Origin: Methanosarcina sp. 2.H.T.1A.6
Lineage (GTDB): Archaea > Halobacteriota > Methanosarcinia > Methanosarcinales > Methanosarcinaceae
Reading direction: 5' to 3'
Assembly (NCBI RefSeq): GCF_000979455.1
Contig: NZ_JJOY01000049.1
Location: forward strand, 241,012 to 305,011
DNA: 64,000 bases
Position numbers and translations under genes: made by a program. The notes under the pieces are model-generated. The model did not search any database. It saw only the letters and a program-made list of their open reading frames with translations, and had not been told where the DNA came from. Shown in pieces: positions 8,017 through 15,767 of the stretch (position 1 is the first letter of the stretch; each line of letters opens with the position of its first letter).

Positions 8017-8079
8017 AAGAAATCTGCCGTGTCCTGCTACCCATGATGCGAAATTTTTGGAAGCAACCGAAAAAATAAC

Positions 8080-8352
8080 TTATTCTTCTACTATTTTCAA
8101 AATCTCCCTGACTTTTTCGTTGTCTATGGAATAAAGCCTCATCTTCCCGTCCTTTCGTACTTTGATGATATCCCAGTCCTGCAGTTTTGCAAGATGCATC
8201 GAGGTGTTGGACTGGGTCTTGCCTATGAGGTCAGGAATCTCACAGGCGCATTTTTCCCCTTCAAGCAGAACTTTTATGATTTTATATCTGGTCTCCTCGC
8301 TCAGGGCTTTGAAGATCTGTATATTCTCTTCATTAATCATATAATCAATCAT
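8080..8352 (-). CDS. ArsR-family winged-helix regulator (second)
   Basis: 90 residues. Winged helix with EKCACEIPDLIGKTQSNTSMHLAKL (helix 3 CAC-type cysteines) and a beta-wing KVRKDGKMRLYSI. ATG at 8352 has no ribosome binding site; a TATA-like GTATTTATAC at about 8365-8374 would place the transcript start near 8344, so a leaderless start at the second ATG (8340, MINEEN) is quite possible. It lies between the two redox/permease modules and may control the downstream DGC/redox/permease genes, whose operator would then be the ATTTCAAATA-type palindrome; inference. Confidence 0.85.
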   Translation of the reverse strand: MIDYMINEENIQIFKALSEETRYKIIKVLLEGEKCACEIPDLIGKTQSNTSMHLAKLQDWDIIKVRKDGKMRLYSIDNEKVREILKIVEE

Positions 8353-8494
8353 TGAATTATCGCCGTATAAATACTTTTCTTACGGCACGGTAGATAGTGG
8401 CCCGGGGATTGGTTCGGGTTCAATGCATTTCGGATATGCGAAACAAAAACGTGGATGAATTTCAAAAATCAAAAATCAAAAAATAGGAAGGAGA

Positions 8495-8878
8495 TCATTC
8501 GGACTGCAGGATCTCCATAACTTTTTCAAGGACTTCAGCGACTTCTTCTTCCTTAAGGTCTCTATCCTTCGTTTTCTTAATTCCCAGGTCAGAAATCACA
8601 ATCTCGCGATCCACTTTAAAGCCGGCCAGTTCCATAGTTTTGGTTGCACAGTTTACGGGACAGCCGTTAATGGCTATGATCCGGTCGGAAGCTTCGGCAG
8701 ACTTCATAATCCCCGGAGCTCTGGCCCCGATCCCTACTGTACACATCAGGTTTCCCAGTCCCTGCTTATCGAGCTCAACTGCTATTTTGTTTGAAAGCTG
8801 GCCTACATTTGCAGCTCCTGCACAGGGAAAAATTGCCACGTTTGCCGAACCACATGCACATTTTGTTTCTTCTACCAT
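8495..8878 (-). CDS. DGC-domain putative zinc-binding protein
   Basis: 127 residues. Cysteine pattern CACGSANVAIFPCAGAANVG, a central MCTVGIGARAPG, and NGCPVNCATKTME match the DGC/putative zinc-binding family (PF08859). Soluble. It is encoded on the same strand downstream of the second small redox gene and ArsP-like permease, forming a three-gene set. Members of this family often sit beside metal or selenium/arsenic genes; exact function is unknown. Confidence 0.8.
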   Translation of the reverse strand: MVEETKCACGSANVAIFPCAGAANVGQLSNKIAVELDKQGLGNLMCTVGIGARAPGIMKSAEASDRIIAINGCPVNCATKTMELAGFKVDREIVISDLGIKKTKDRDLKEEEVAEVLEKVMEILQSE

Positions 8879-8961
8879 TTTTTACACTACCTTAAATTTT
8901 GTTTTAACTTTTGATTTCAATTTGGGTTTCTATCAGTGTTTCATGTCGCTTTGTATGTCTG

Positions 8962-9195
8962 TTACTTTGTAATCCACTTTTTGATGTCGTCAATGCTTGG
9001 GACCTTGCCTGCGACTTTAACATCTCCGTCAATAACAAGTGCAGGAGTGATCATGACTCCGTATCCCAGGATTTTGTCAAAGTCTTCTACTTTGATGATT
9101 TCAGCTTCAACACCCATTTCTTTGACAGCTTTTTCGGCAATTTCCTTTGTCTTATTGCATTTTGCGCAACCTGATCCCAGTACTTCGATTCTCAT
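8962..9195 (-). CDS. Small glutaredoxin-like redox protein, copy 2
   Basis: 77 residues from ATG 9195 (AGGTGA site 6 nt upstream). Active site GCAKCNKT and cis-Pro segment ITPALVIDG; about 60 percent identical by eye to the copy at 6173-6403. Downstream of an ArsP-like permease exactly as in copy 1. Three direct repeats of TTAGAACTTTATC-type sequence lie just upstream at 9247-9288. Confidence 0.85.
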   Translation of the reverse strand: MRIEVLGSGCAKCNKTKEIAEKAVKEMGVEAEIIKVEDFDKILGYGVMITPALVIDGDVKVAGKVPSIDDIKKWITK

Positions 9196-9311
9196 GTGTT
9201 TCACCTTGTTATTTGATCCTGTTAATGTGATAGCTTTATATGATTATTTAGAACTTTATCTTAGAACTTTATCTTAGAACTTTACTTATTTGATTCGATT
9301 CTACTTCTCTT

Positions 9312-10364
9312 TTATACAAACAGAGCTCCGAATATATACCCTGATGCAGTTGCAATCAAAACCACAAGGGAAATGTAGGTCATGCCTTTTTTTGTCCCCA
9401 TGATCCTGTTGATTACAATCATGTTCGGCAGGCTGAGTGCGGGGCCTGCAAGGAGCATGGCTAGTGAGGGGCCTGCTCCCATTCCAAGCAGGGTCAGGGC
9501 CTTTATGATAGGCACTTCCGTGAGGGTGGAGAAGTACATCAGGGCTCCGGCTACTGAGGAAATAAAGTTTGAAGTCAGAGAATTTCCTCCCACAAAAGCT
9601 GCTACATACTCTTTTGGGAGCACTACAACTGCAATCCCGGCAAAGAAAACTCCCAGCAGGAGCAGGGGGGTGATCTGTTTTGTCAGGAACCAGGTTTCGC
9701 CCATCCAGCTTTCAAGTTCTTCTTTTGAGAACCATTTTAAGGATAGGTAAGCTGTAATCCCTATCATGGGAGCCCAGACAAGCAGCTGGGTTGTGTACTT
9801 CCAGCCCCAGGAGGACATCAGCTCGGGAGCGATAAGGACTGCAATTAGCAAAACAAAGAGTTCAACGCTGTGTTTATGCTCTTCTTCTCCGAAGGTTTTT
9901 ATGGACCTGCGTTCGGTTACTTTCCCTTCATACAAAAGGGCCATCACTAAACCAACAAGTACGGAAAGAAGAATTGCTGCAAAGGCACGGGCGGCTCCGA
10001 GGTCATATCCCAGGATTTTTGCTGTATAGACAATTGCAAGGATATTGATCGCAGGGGCAGAGAATAAAAATGTGGTTGCAGGACCTATGCCTGCTCCCCG
10101 CTTATATATCCCTGCAAAGAGGGGGAGCACTGTACAGCTGCAGACTGCAAGTAGGCAGCCTGAAACCGCAGCTACCGTATATGAAACATATTTTGGGGCG
10201 TCCGCTCCGAAGAACTTCAGTACCGATTCCTTGGAAAAGAGGGAGGCAATCGCACCAGCCAGGAAAAAAGCTGGCACAAGGCACATCAGTACATGGAGCG
10301 CCAGGTACTCCTGCACTGATTGAAGCCCTACGGATATGAGATAAGTGATATAATCAAGAGTCAT
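9312..10364 (-). CDS. ArsP-like permease (DUF318 family), copy 2
   Basis: 350 residues, eight or more membrane helices. Signature VCSCTVLPLFAGIYKRGAG corresponds to the CSCSSVPLF motif of copy 1 but with one fewer serine-cysteine arrangement, and SAPAINILAIVY / GPALSLPNMIVINR are the paired permease motifs. It is only distantly related to copy 1, so the two are likely to handle different substrates. The promoter contains a TATA box bracketed by two 20-bp palindromes (10403-10422, 10442-10461), implying tight control by a dimeric repressor. Confidence 0.82.
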   Translation of the reverse strand: MTLDYITYLISVGLQSVQEYLALHVLMCLVPAFFLAGAIASLFSKESVLKFFGADAPKYVSYTVAAVSGCLLAVCSCTVLPLFAGIYKRGAGIGPATTFLFSAPAINILAIVYTAKILGYDLGAARAFAAILLSVLVGLVMALLYEGKVTERRSIKTFGEEEHKHSVELFVLLIAVLIAPELMSSWGWKYTTQLLVWAPMIGITAYLSLKWFSKEELESWMGETWFLTKQITPLLLLGVFFAGIAVVVLPKEYVAAFVGGNSLTSNFISSVAGALMYFSTLTEVPIIKALTLLGMGAGPSLAMLLAGPALSLPNMIVINRIMGTKKGMTYISLVVLIATASGYIFGALFV

Positions 10365-10402
10365 TTTTCCACCGGGGGTATTTTTCCAGATATATTCCTG
10401 TT

Positions 10403-10422
10403 ATTTCAAATATATTTGAAAG
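10403..10422. promoter_or_regulatory. Operator palindrome A for permease 2
   Basis: ATTTCAAATA followed by its inverse with one mismatch (19/20). Located where minus-strand transcription should begin, 40 bp upstream of the start codon. Confidence 0.65.
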
Positions 10423-10424
10423 AA

Positions 10425-10434
10425 CCTATATAAA
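10425..10434 (-). promoter_or_regulatory. TATA box between the paired palindromes
   Basis: On the minus strand TTTTATATAGG lies between the two palindromes, about 65 bp upstream of the permease start. Confidence 0.55.
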
Positions 10435-10441
10435 ATTTCCT

Positions 10442-10461
10442 ATTTCAAATATATTTGAAAT
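10442..10461. promoter_or_regulatory. Operator palindrome B for permease 2
   Basis: Perfect 20-bp palindrome (ATTTCAAATA and its exact inverse), 39 bp from palindrome A. Confidence 0.7.
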
Positions 10462-10863
10462 AAGTTTCAGGTCTGTATTCATTCTCCAGTTTTATCTCTT
10501 TCCGGAGCTTCAGAGCTGCTGTTCATATCCTGCAGGGGGTTCGCATATGAGTGTTTATTGTCGATAAGAAGAAACCTGGCAGATATGAGATTATATGAGC
10601 ATTAATTGCACTTGTGGGTGTTTTTGTAATGTTCTACATTCCGCGTTAAAATGCATTACTGTTTATGAATTCCCTTTTTTAAGGGATCTTACTGATCTGA
10701 ATTCATTCACAGTGGTTTATGCCTGGACTCGCAAAACTATTTATATATTTATGCTCTGCTTTAGGGCTTATAAATTGCCAATTGATTTCGGGCGGAAAAA
10801 TATAATCTCATACAAAACAGGAAAAGGATCATATAAATCAGGAAAAGGAAGGGGGAAATTAAC

Positions 10864-11799
10864 ATGCTTCAGATATTCAAATCAACAGATGCCGGAATGA
10901 TAAATCTGGATCAAGTTGAAAATGGAGCATGGATTAATCTGGTAAATCCCAGTGAACAGGAAATCTCATATGTTTCGGAAACTCTGAACATTCCTGTTGA
11001 CCATATTAAAGCTGCCCTTGATGAAGAGGAACGTGCAAGGATTGAAGTTGACGGGGACTGTGCTGTTGTATTGATAGACACTCCTGTGCCGAGTATGAAT
11101 GTTCAGGAAGGGGGAATCTATTATACCGTCCCTCTTGGAATTATTATCAATGATAAGAATATTGTTACGGTTTCTCTGAGGGAGAATTATATCATAAATG
11201 AGTTTATTGAACGGAAAATCAAATCCTTTTACACATTTAAAAAAACACGTTTCTTTTTGCAGATTCTCTATAAAAACTCAAAATTATATCTCCAGTACCT
11301 CAGAAATATTGACAAAGCAAGTGGACTTATTGAAAGCAGGCTGCATAAGTCCCTGAGAAACAAAGAGTTAATTCAACTCCTTGAACTGGAAAAAAGTCTT
11401 GTATATTTTTCCACATCTTTGAAAAGCAATGAAATGGTCCTTGAAAAAATTCAAAGATCCAATCCTATTAAGATGTATCCGGAAGATGCCGAACTGCTTG
11501 ACGATGTTATTATCGAAAATAAGCAGGCAATTGAAATGGCAAATATTTATAGCAATATCCTGAGCGGGACAATGGATGCATACGCATCGGTCATCTCCAA
11601 CAACTTGAATATTGTGATGAAATTCCTTACCTCTGTCACTATCGTCATGTCGATTCCAACGATGGTTGCAAGCTTTTTTGGGATGAACGTTAGTGTCCCA
11701 TTCCAGGGCAATCCCCATGCTTTTACAATTATTTTTATAATCTCTATGTTTTTCTCGGTGATTCTGGCGATTACAATGATGAGAAAAGAAATGTTCTGA
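10864..11799 (+). CDS. corA: CorA-family magnesium transporter
   Basis: 311 residues. Large N-terminal cytoplasmic alpha/beta domain, long coiled stretch (about 130-250), then two C-terminal membrane helices with the diagnostic GMN motif (FFGMNVSVPF). Length is typical for CorA. It starts at ATG 10864 with GGGGGAA upstream. The family forms pentameric Mg2+ (sometimes Co2+/Ni2+) channels. Three short direct repeats (TTGTTTTGAATCCGGA-type) follow the stop at 11797-11845. Divergent from the permease-2 promoter. Confidence 0.92.
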   Translation: MLQIFKSTDAGMINLDQVENGAWINLVNPSEQEISYVSETLNIPVDHIKAALDEEERARIEVDGDCAVVLIDTPVPSMNVQEGGIYYTVPLGIIINDKNIVTVSLRENYIINEFIERKIKSFYTFKKTRFFLQILYKNSKLYLQYLRNIDKASGLIESRLHKSLRNKELIQLLELEKSLVYFSTSLKSNEMVLEKIQRSNPIKMYPEDAELLDDVIIENKQAIEMANIYSNILSGTMDAYASVISNNLNIVMKFLTSVTIVMSIPTMVASFFGMNVSVPFQGNPHAFTIIFIISMFFSVILAITMMRKEMF

Positions 11800-11904
11800 A
11801 TCCGGAATTGTTTTGAATCCGGAATTGTTTTGAATCCGGACTTTTACGAACTGTTCTATATTCAGAAGTTTTCATTTTTTAATTTCTTCAAAACCTTTTA
11901 CTTT

Positions 11905-12189
11905 TTATTTTTCTGCTGCCTTATGTGTCTCTTTTACTACATCTTTCATCATTTCCCCGACAAGCGTTGATTTTTCGCAGTGAGATGCCTCCTTTGGGCT
12001 GCAGTTTATGAGGATACCCATTAACCTGTCAGCTGTCCGATAAAACTTCATATCCTCGAGCCTGACCAGAAGTTCGGATAAGCTTTCGCTAAATTTCCTG
12101 CATTTTTCGTGGTCACAGATCGCCTGTTCATGCAACCGGCTAACGCATTCTAACTCCTTAATAACCTCATCTGGAAGTTTTTCGGTCAT
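11905..12189 (-). CDS. Hypothetical 94-residue Cys/His-containing protein
   Basis: Mostly helical, with HEQAICDHEKC, LINCSPKEASHCEK and other Cys/His positions. I do not recognise the family. ATG at 12189 has AGGT upstream. Downstream of corA in opposite orientation. Confidence 0.6.
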   Translation of the reverse strand: MTEKLPDEVIKELECVSRLHEQAICDHEKCRKFSESLSELLVRLEDMKFYRTADRLMGILINCSPKEASHCEKSTLVGEMMKDVVKETHKAAEK

Positions 12190-12279
12190 ATGAACCTGTC
12201 CTGCTCGGTGACCCTTTTTAATGCTTTAATTTTCTTCTAAATGCTACAAGTAAAAATATACCTCTAAATTTGTACAGTC

Positions 12280-12440
12280 AGCTAAATATCTTTAAATTTG
12301 TAATGTCAATTCGCACATATTAAAATGTATAATGTCAACTATTTAATATGTAAATGTGTAATGCCAACTACTTAACTATTTAAAATGTGTAATGCCAACT
12401 ACTTAACTATTTAAAATGTGTAACGCCAACTACTTAAAAT
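12280..12440. repeat. 31-bp tandem repeat
   Basis: Units starting at 12361, 12392 and 12423 (ATGCCAACTACTTAACTATT plus TAAAATGTGTA), with decayed copies back to about 12290. Contiguous, no spacers. Confidence 0.8.
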
Positions 12441-12733
12441 GTATATGCGCATTTGCAGTGTTCCATCATATCCTCTATAAAAACAGCGTAAAAGTTGTCC
12501 GGAACTGTAACTTTTTCTCTGTCCCCTATCGCTCTGGCCTCGAGGTCTTCCTGACAGGCATAGACTTTGTATCCCGGCAGTTCCTCTATTCCGGAAAGCA
12601 GGTAATAGACTCCATCTCCTGCAAGGTAGAGTCTGGCATTTCCGGAGCGAGCAGCCAGTTTGAGGCATAACTCTGACCTTGGACTGAAAGGGGGCTTTGT
12701 CAGCAGGAATATATCATATTCTTCTCGTTTCAC
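12434..12733 (-). CDS. DsrH/TusB-like sulfur-relay protein
   Basis: 99 residues. The segment VYACQEDLEARAI aligns with the VYALNEDLIARG motif of TusB, and the LYLAGDGVYYLL strand fits the DsrE-like fold. The tail EHCKCAYTF adds two cysteines. GTG start at 12733 behind AGGAG. Third gene in the minus-strand order DsrE-DsrF-DsrH, equivalent to tusDCB. In bacteria the complex relays persulfide sulfur for tRNA thiolation or sulfur oxidation; here the acceptor is unknown. Confidence 0.72.
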   Translation of the reverse strand: MKREEYDIFLLTKPPFSPRSELCLKLAARSGNARLYLAGDGVYYLLSGIEELPGYKVYACQEDLEARAIGDREKVTVPDNFYAVFIEDMMEHCKCAYTF

Positions 12734-12789
12734 ATTATTACTCCTGTTTATCCTTACTCAAGAGCTGCGAATTTTTAATAGCTGCCACT

Positions 12790-13134
12790 TTAAAATACGA
12801 GAACACAGTCCGAGCTTTCCATAGCTTCGAGAAAGTCCTCTTCATCGACGAGTTCCACGGTCTCTATCAGGGTTTCCCCAAAAAGGCCTCTCTCAAACAG
12901 CGAGGGTTCATGCACAAGTACTCTCAATTCCCCATATGAATAGAGGATATCTGAAAGGTTTGGTACTCCAAGCTTTCTGCTGTCCTGGCCAGCAGCTACA
13001 AGATAAACTCCATCTCCGTAAAGGCCAAGGGTCACATGCATCCTGTTAAGGCTTACTGCAGCCGCATTCAATGCTCCGAAGGCTTTTTCACTGCCGTAGG
13101 GGGCAGTGTCCAGCAGATAGAATACTGATTTCAT
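12790..13134 (-). CDS. DsrF/TusC-like sulfur-relay protein
   Basis: 114 residues. The start FYLLDTAPYGSEKAFGALNAAAV and LGLYGDGVYLVAAGQD match the TusC/DsrF family (conserved PYGS..A.E..D pattern). Cysteine only near the C terminus, as in TusC, which is not catalytic. Middle gene of the three-gene set. Confidence 0.75.
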   Translation of the reverse strand: MKSVFYLLDTAPYGSEKAFGALNAAAVSLNRMHVTLGLYGDGVYLVAAGQDSRKLGVPNLSDILYSYGELRVLVHEPSLFERGLFGETLIETVELVDEEDFLEAMESSDCVLVF

Positions 13135-13172
13135 AAGAATCCGGACCTCATAAAAACCCTATTCTTCCAGCC

Positions 13173-13553
13173 TCATCTCGGAAGTGAGATTACTCTATCG
13201 CTCTTACTTAGCATTTCTGAAAGTTCATAGAGACTGGTGATCTTTATTCCAGGAAAGTAGTCTTTGCAGTTACTTCCGTTCACAGTTTCCTCTTCTGCTA
13301 TGTATCCTCTCGCAGCAGCACACCGTGCACAGGCTCTGATTACAGCTCCTTTCTTTGCAAGTCCTGTGAAAAGTTCGCCTGCACTGGTAAAAAAGGACGG
13401 TATCTGACCTTTTTTGGGGATATGCACTGCGTCCAGGTACAGGAATATGTTCACCTGATACCTTTCAAGGGCGTTCTCGGCGAGTTTGCAGGCAATCTCA
13501 GCGTATTCGGAAATATAAGGGCCGTCAGTGAGTACGATAGTAAGCGTCTTCAA
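13173..13553 (-). CDS. DsrE/TusD-like sulfur-relay protein
   Basis: 126 residues. Contains VIRACARCAAARGY, where C75 or C78 corresponds to the persulfide-bearing cysteine of TusD (Cys78 in E. coli). TTG start at 13553 with a perfect GGAGG site. First of the three Dsr/Tus genes; transcribed just downstream of the HTH/Fe-S regulator at 13591. A partial extra copy of this gene survives at 14488-14612. Confidence 0.78.
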   Translation of the reverse strand: MKTLTIVLTDGPYISEYAEIACKLAENALERYQVNIFLYLDAVHIPKKGQIPSFFTSAGELFTGLAKKGAVIRACARCAAARGYIAEEETVNGSNCKDYFPGIKITSLYELSEMLSKSDRVISLPR

Positions 13554-13590
13554 AACTTCCTCCGAATAAATTGTTTTTTAAGTAACAGGC

Positions 13591-14388
13591 TCAAATATAA
13601 GCGGTCAAAATTTGAAGATGTTCCTGATTATTTGCGTACTCCGGTTCTTTAAGAAGTACACACCTGTCCAGAGTGACCTGTCTGGACATAAGCTTGATGG
13701 CAAAGCTGTAACAGCCCTGCTCGCTGCACTTACGACAGTTGGTCTGGGGCAGGTATTCGTAGATCTCCATGAGATCAACCCTTACCTTTTCCCTGGGAGC
13801 CGGGGCTACACCTTTTGCAATAGCCTCATTGATAATGGTCTTCAGGCTTTCAAGTACTTCTTTTGCTTCATCCTCATTTTTAATCATCCTGATGGAGACT
13901 TTTCCACTACCGTAAATAGTTGTGATAATTTCTCCTTTTTGAATTATCAGGCTATCTTTTCTATCCGAATAATTACTTCTGGGAAAGAGGGGCTCAAGGA
14001 GTTTCAAGATTCCACCCGGGGGTGGTATCATATTTGCACTCACCCTGAGTCTTGAGGAATCAGCTATGCAGGGCGAAAGCTGTCTGATCTTTGCAATCTC
14101 CACTGGCTTTGCCTGAGAAAAGTCTGCAGTTTTCTCTTCATTCTGTCCTGTTTTATTCTTCAGGAATATCTTGCCATATTCACTCAGCTTCACAGTTTCT
14201 TCTTCTAAATCAATCAGACCTGCCTGTTGCAAAACCTTGAGATGAAAGTCAAGCGTCTTCTTCCCGATTATCTCCTCTATTTCCCCTGTATTTCTATAGC
14301 CATTTGCCAGGAAGTTAATTATCTTCCTTCGGGTACTATTGGCCATAGCAAAGTTTACAAGCTTTGTCTCATTCGGATTTCCTGGCAT
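13591..14388 (-). CDS. HTH regulator with C-terminal [4Fe-4S] domain, copy 1
   Basis: 265 residues from ATG 14388 (TTAGGTG site; the GTG at 14397 is within that site). Winged helix at about 10-75 (RRKIINFLANG, KTLDFHLKVLQQAGLI), a central alpha/beta domain with SPCIADSS and ITTIYGSGKVSIRMIKN, and a C-terminal PF04060-like Fe-S domain YLPQTNCRKCSEQGC with cysteines 218, 221, 226 and 243. That spacing (CxxC-x4-C-x16-C) is identical to CdhE in this window. Transcribed toward dsrEFH. Proposed role: redox or sulfur-responsive repressor; inference. Confidence 0.82.
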   Translation of the reverse strand: MPGNPNETKLVNFAMANSTRRKIINFLANGYRNTGEIEEIIGKKTLDFHLKVLQQAGLIDLEEETVKLSEYGKIFLKNKTGQNEEKTADFSQAKPVEIAKIRQLSPCIADSSRLRVSANMIPPPGGILKLLEPLFPRSNYSDRKDSLIIQKGEIITTIYGSGKVSIRMIKNEDEAKEVLESLKTIINEAIAKGVAPAPREKVRVDLMEIYEYLPQTNCRKCSEQGCYSFAIKLMSRQVTLDRCVLLKEPEYANNQEHLQILTAYI

Positions 14389-14487
14389 CTTTTGCACCTA
14401 ACAAGCTATTGGAACCAGATTCTGCGCCTCCTTATGCTTCAATCAGAAAGCCTTTCCTTCTACCAGGCAACCTCTTTAAGCAACAGA

Positions 14488-14612
14488 TTGCGCACAGGCT
14501 CTGGTTATAGTCCCTTTCTTTGCAAGTCCTGTGAAAAGTTCGCCTGCACTGGTAAAAAAGGACGGTATCTGACCTTTTTAGGGAATGGGCACTGCGTTCG
14601 GGTACATAATTT
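14488..14612 (-). pseudogene. Relic of dsrE (duplication remnant)
   Basis: About 120 bp nearly identical to 13331-13455 inside dsrE, including GTGAAAAGTTCGCCTGCACT. The coding start is missing: relative to the intact locus about 100 bp are deleted between CTTGAT and TTTTTTAAGTAAC. It shows that a dsrE-regulator block was duplicated in tandem. Confidence 0.8.
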
Positions 14613-14646
14613 ATTTACTTGATATAATTTTTTAAGTAACGCTGGT

Positions 14647-15444
14647 TCAAATATACGCAGTCAGTACCTGCAGATGTTCCTGATTGGTTGAATATCCCGG
14701 TTCTTTGAGGGGTGTACACTTATCAAGGGAGGCCTCTCCACTCATTAGTTTTATAGCAAAGGTGTAACAGCTCTGTTCGCTGCACTTTCCGCAGTTTGTC
14801 TGGGGTAGGTATTTGTAGATCTCCATGGGTTCGACTCTGACCTTTTCCCTGGGGGCCGGAGCGACACCTTTTGCGATGGCTTCATTGATAGTGCTCTTCA
14901 GGTTCTCAAGCGCTTCTCCGGCTTCTCCTTCGTTTTTAATCATAGTCATTGTAACTTTTCCAGTGCCGTAAATAGTTGTAATAATTTCCCCTTTTTGCAT
15001 TATCAGAGCATTTATTCTGTCTGAATATCTGCCTCTGGGAAAGAGGGGCTCAAGAACTTTCAGGGTTCCACCCAGAGGAGGAGCCATGTTTGCGATCACC
15101 CTGAACTTCGAGGAGTCTGCTATGCAGGGTAAAAGCTGCCTTACCTCAGCAATCTCCACTGGCTTTGCCTTGGAGAGGTCTGCATTTTTCTCTTCACCTT
15201 TGTCTTCCTTACCTTTCAGGAAATTTCTGCCGTATTCACTTAGCTTCGCAGTCCCTTCTTTTAACTCAATAAGACTTGCCTGTTGTAGAACCTTGAGATG
15301 AAAATCGAGCATGGTCTTCCCGATTTCTCCGCCTATTTCCTCTGTACTTCTCTCGCCATTCTCCAGGAAGTTCATTATCTTCCTTCGGGTGGCGTTGGAC
15401 ATAGCGTTATTTACCAGCTTTATTTCATTCGGATTTCCCGGCAT
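14647..15444 (-). CDS. HTH regulator with C-terminal [4Fe-4S] domain, copy 2
   Basis: 265 residues from ATG 15444 (TAGGTG site). Paralog of the neighbour with the same three domains. The Fe-S domain reads YLPQTNCGKCSEQSC with all four cysteines retained, and the winged helix differs mainly at SNATRRKIMNFLENG. Upstream lie three direct repeats containing AATTATGGAA (15551-15622) and an ATATCAA-N6-TTGATAC site at 15647. Copies 1 and 2 are both intact, so both are probably functional. Confidence 0.82.
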   Translation of the reverse strand: MPGNPNEIKLVNNAMSNATRRKIMNFLENGERSTEEIGGEIGKTMLDFHLKVLQQASLIELKEGTAKLSEYGRNFLKGKEDKGEEKNADLSKAKPVEIAEVRQLLPCIADSSKFRVIANMAPPLGGTLKVLEPLFPRGRYSDRINALIMQKGEIITTIYGTGKVTMTMIKNEGEAGEALENLKSTINEAIAKGVAPAPREKVRVEPMEIYKYLPQTNCGKCSEQSCYTFAIKLMSGEASLDKCTPLKEPGYSTNQEHLQVLTAYI

Positions 15445-15550
15445 CTTTAACACCTACCAGAATTATGAAAATTTAGTCCCACATCTTTTCTCGATGCTCA
15501 TCGCTTTCAGGCATCATTAATCTCAAAAATAAAGTCCAATTTTTCTAATC

Positions 15551-15622
15551 AATTATGGAAGCCTCAAATTCTTCTATTAATTATGGAAGCTTCTAATTAT
15601 TCTATAATTAATTATGGAATTC
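15551..15622. repeat. Three direct repeats upstream of regulator 2
   Basis: AATTATGGAAGC or AATTATGGAATT occurs three times, each preceded by TCTA(A)T-rich sequence, at about 30-bp spacing. Candidate binding sites for the regulator itself. Confidence 0.6.
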
Positions 15623-15646
15623 ACTTCTTAAAAACCCGGAAGCCCA

Positions 15647-15666
15647 ATATCAAAAAAGATTGATAC
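15647..15666. promoter_or_regulatory. Putative ArsR operator, site 6
   Basis: ATATCAA-N6-TTGATAC: 13 of 14 positions match the arsR site, with the same spacer. It lies about 200 bp upstream of regulator copy 2 and may extend the ArsR regulon. Confidence 0.4.
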
Positions 15667-15767
15667 GAAATTTAAAAACTGCAAGTTTCCCATTAAGCCG
15701 GCGTGTGCTCTCAGGTATGTAATAACAAGGTAAAATTAGAAAGATATGGGTGAAGAGTCACCCACAT

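Noticed and set aside
10595..10900. 101-codon frame upstream of corA
   Set aside because: Overlaps the clear corA start, low-complexity Cys/Phe-rich translation, no ribosome binding site; likely corA leader.
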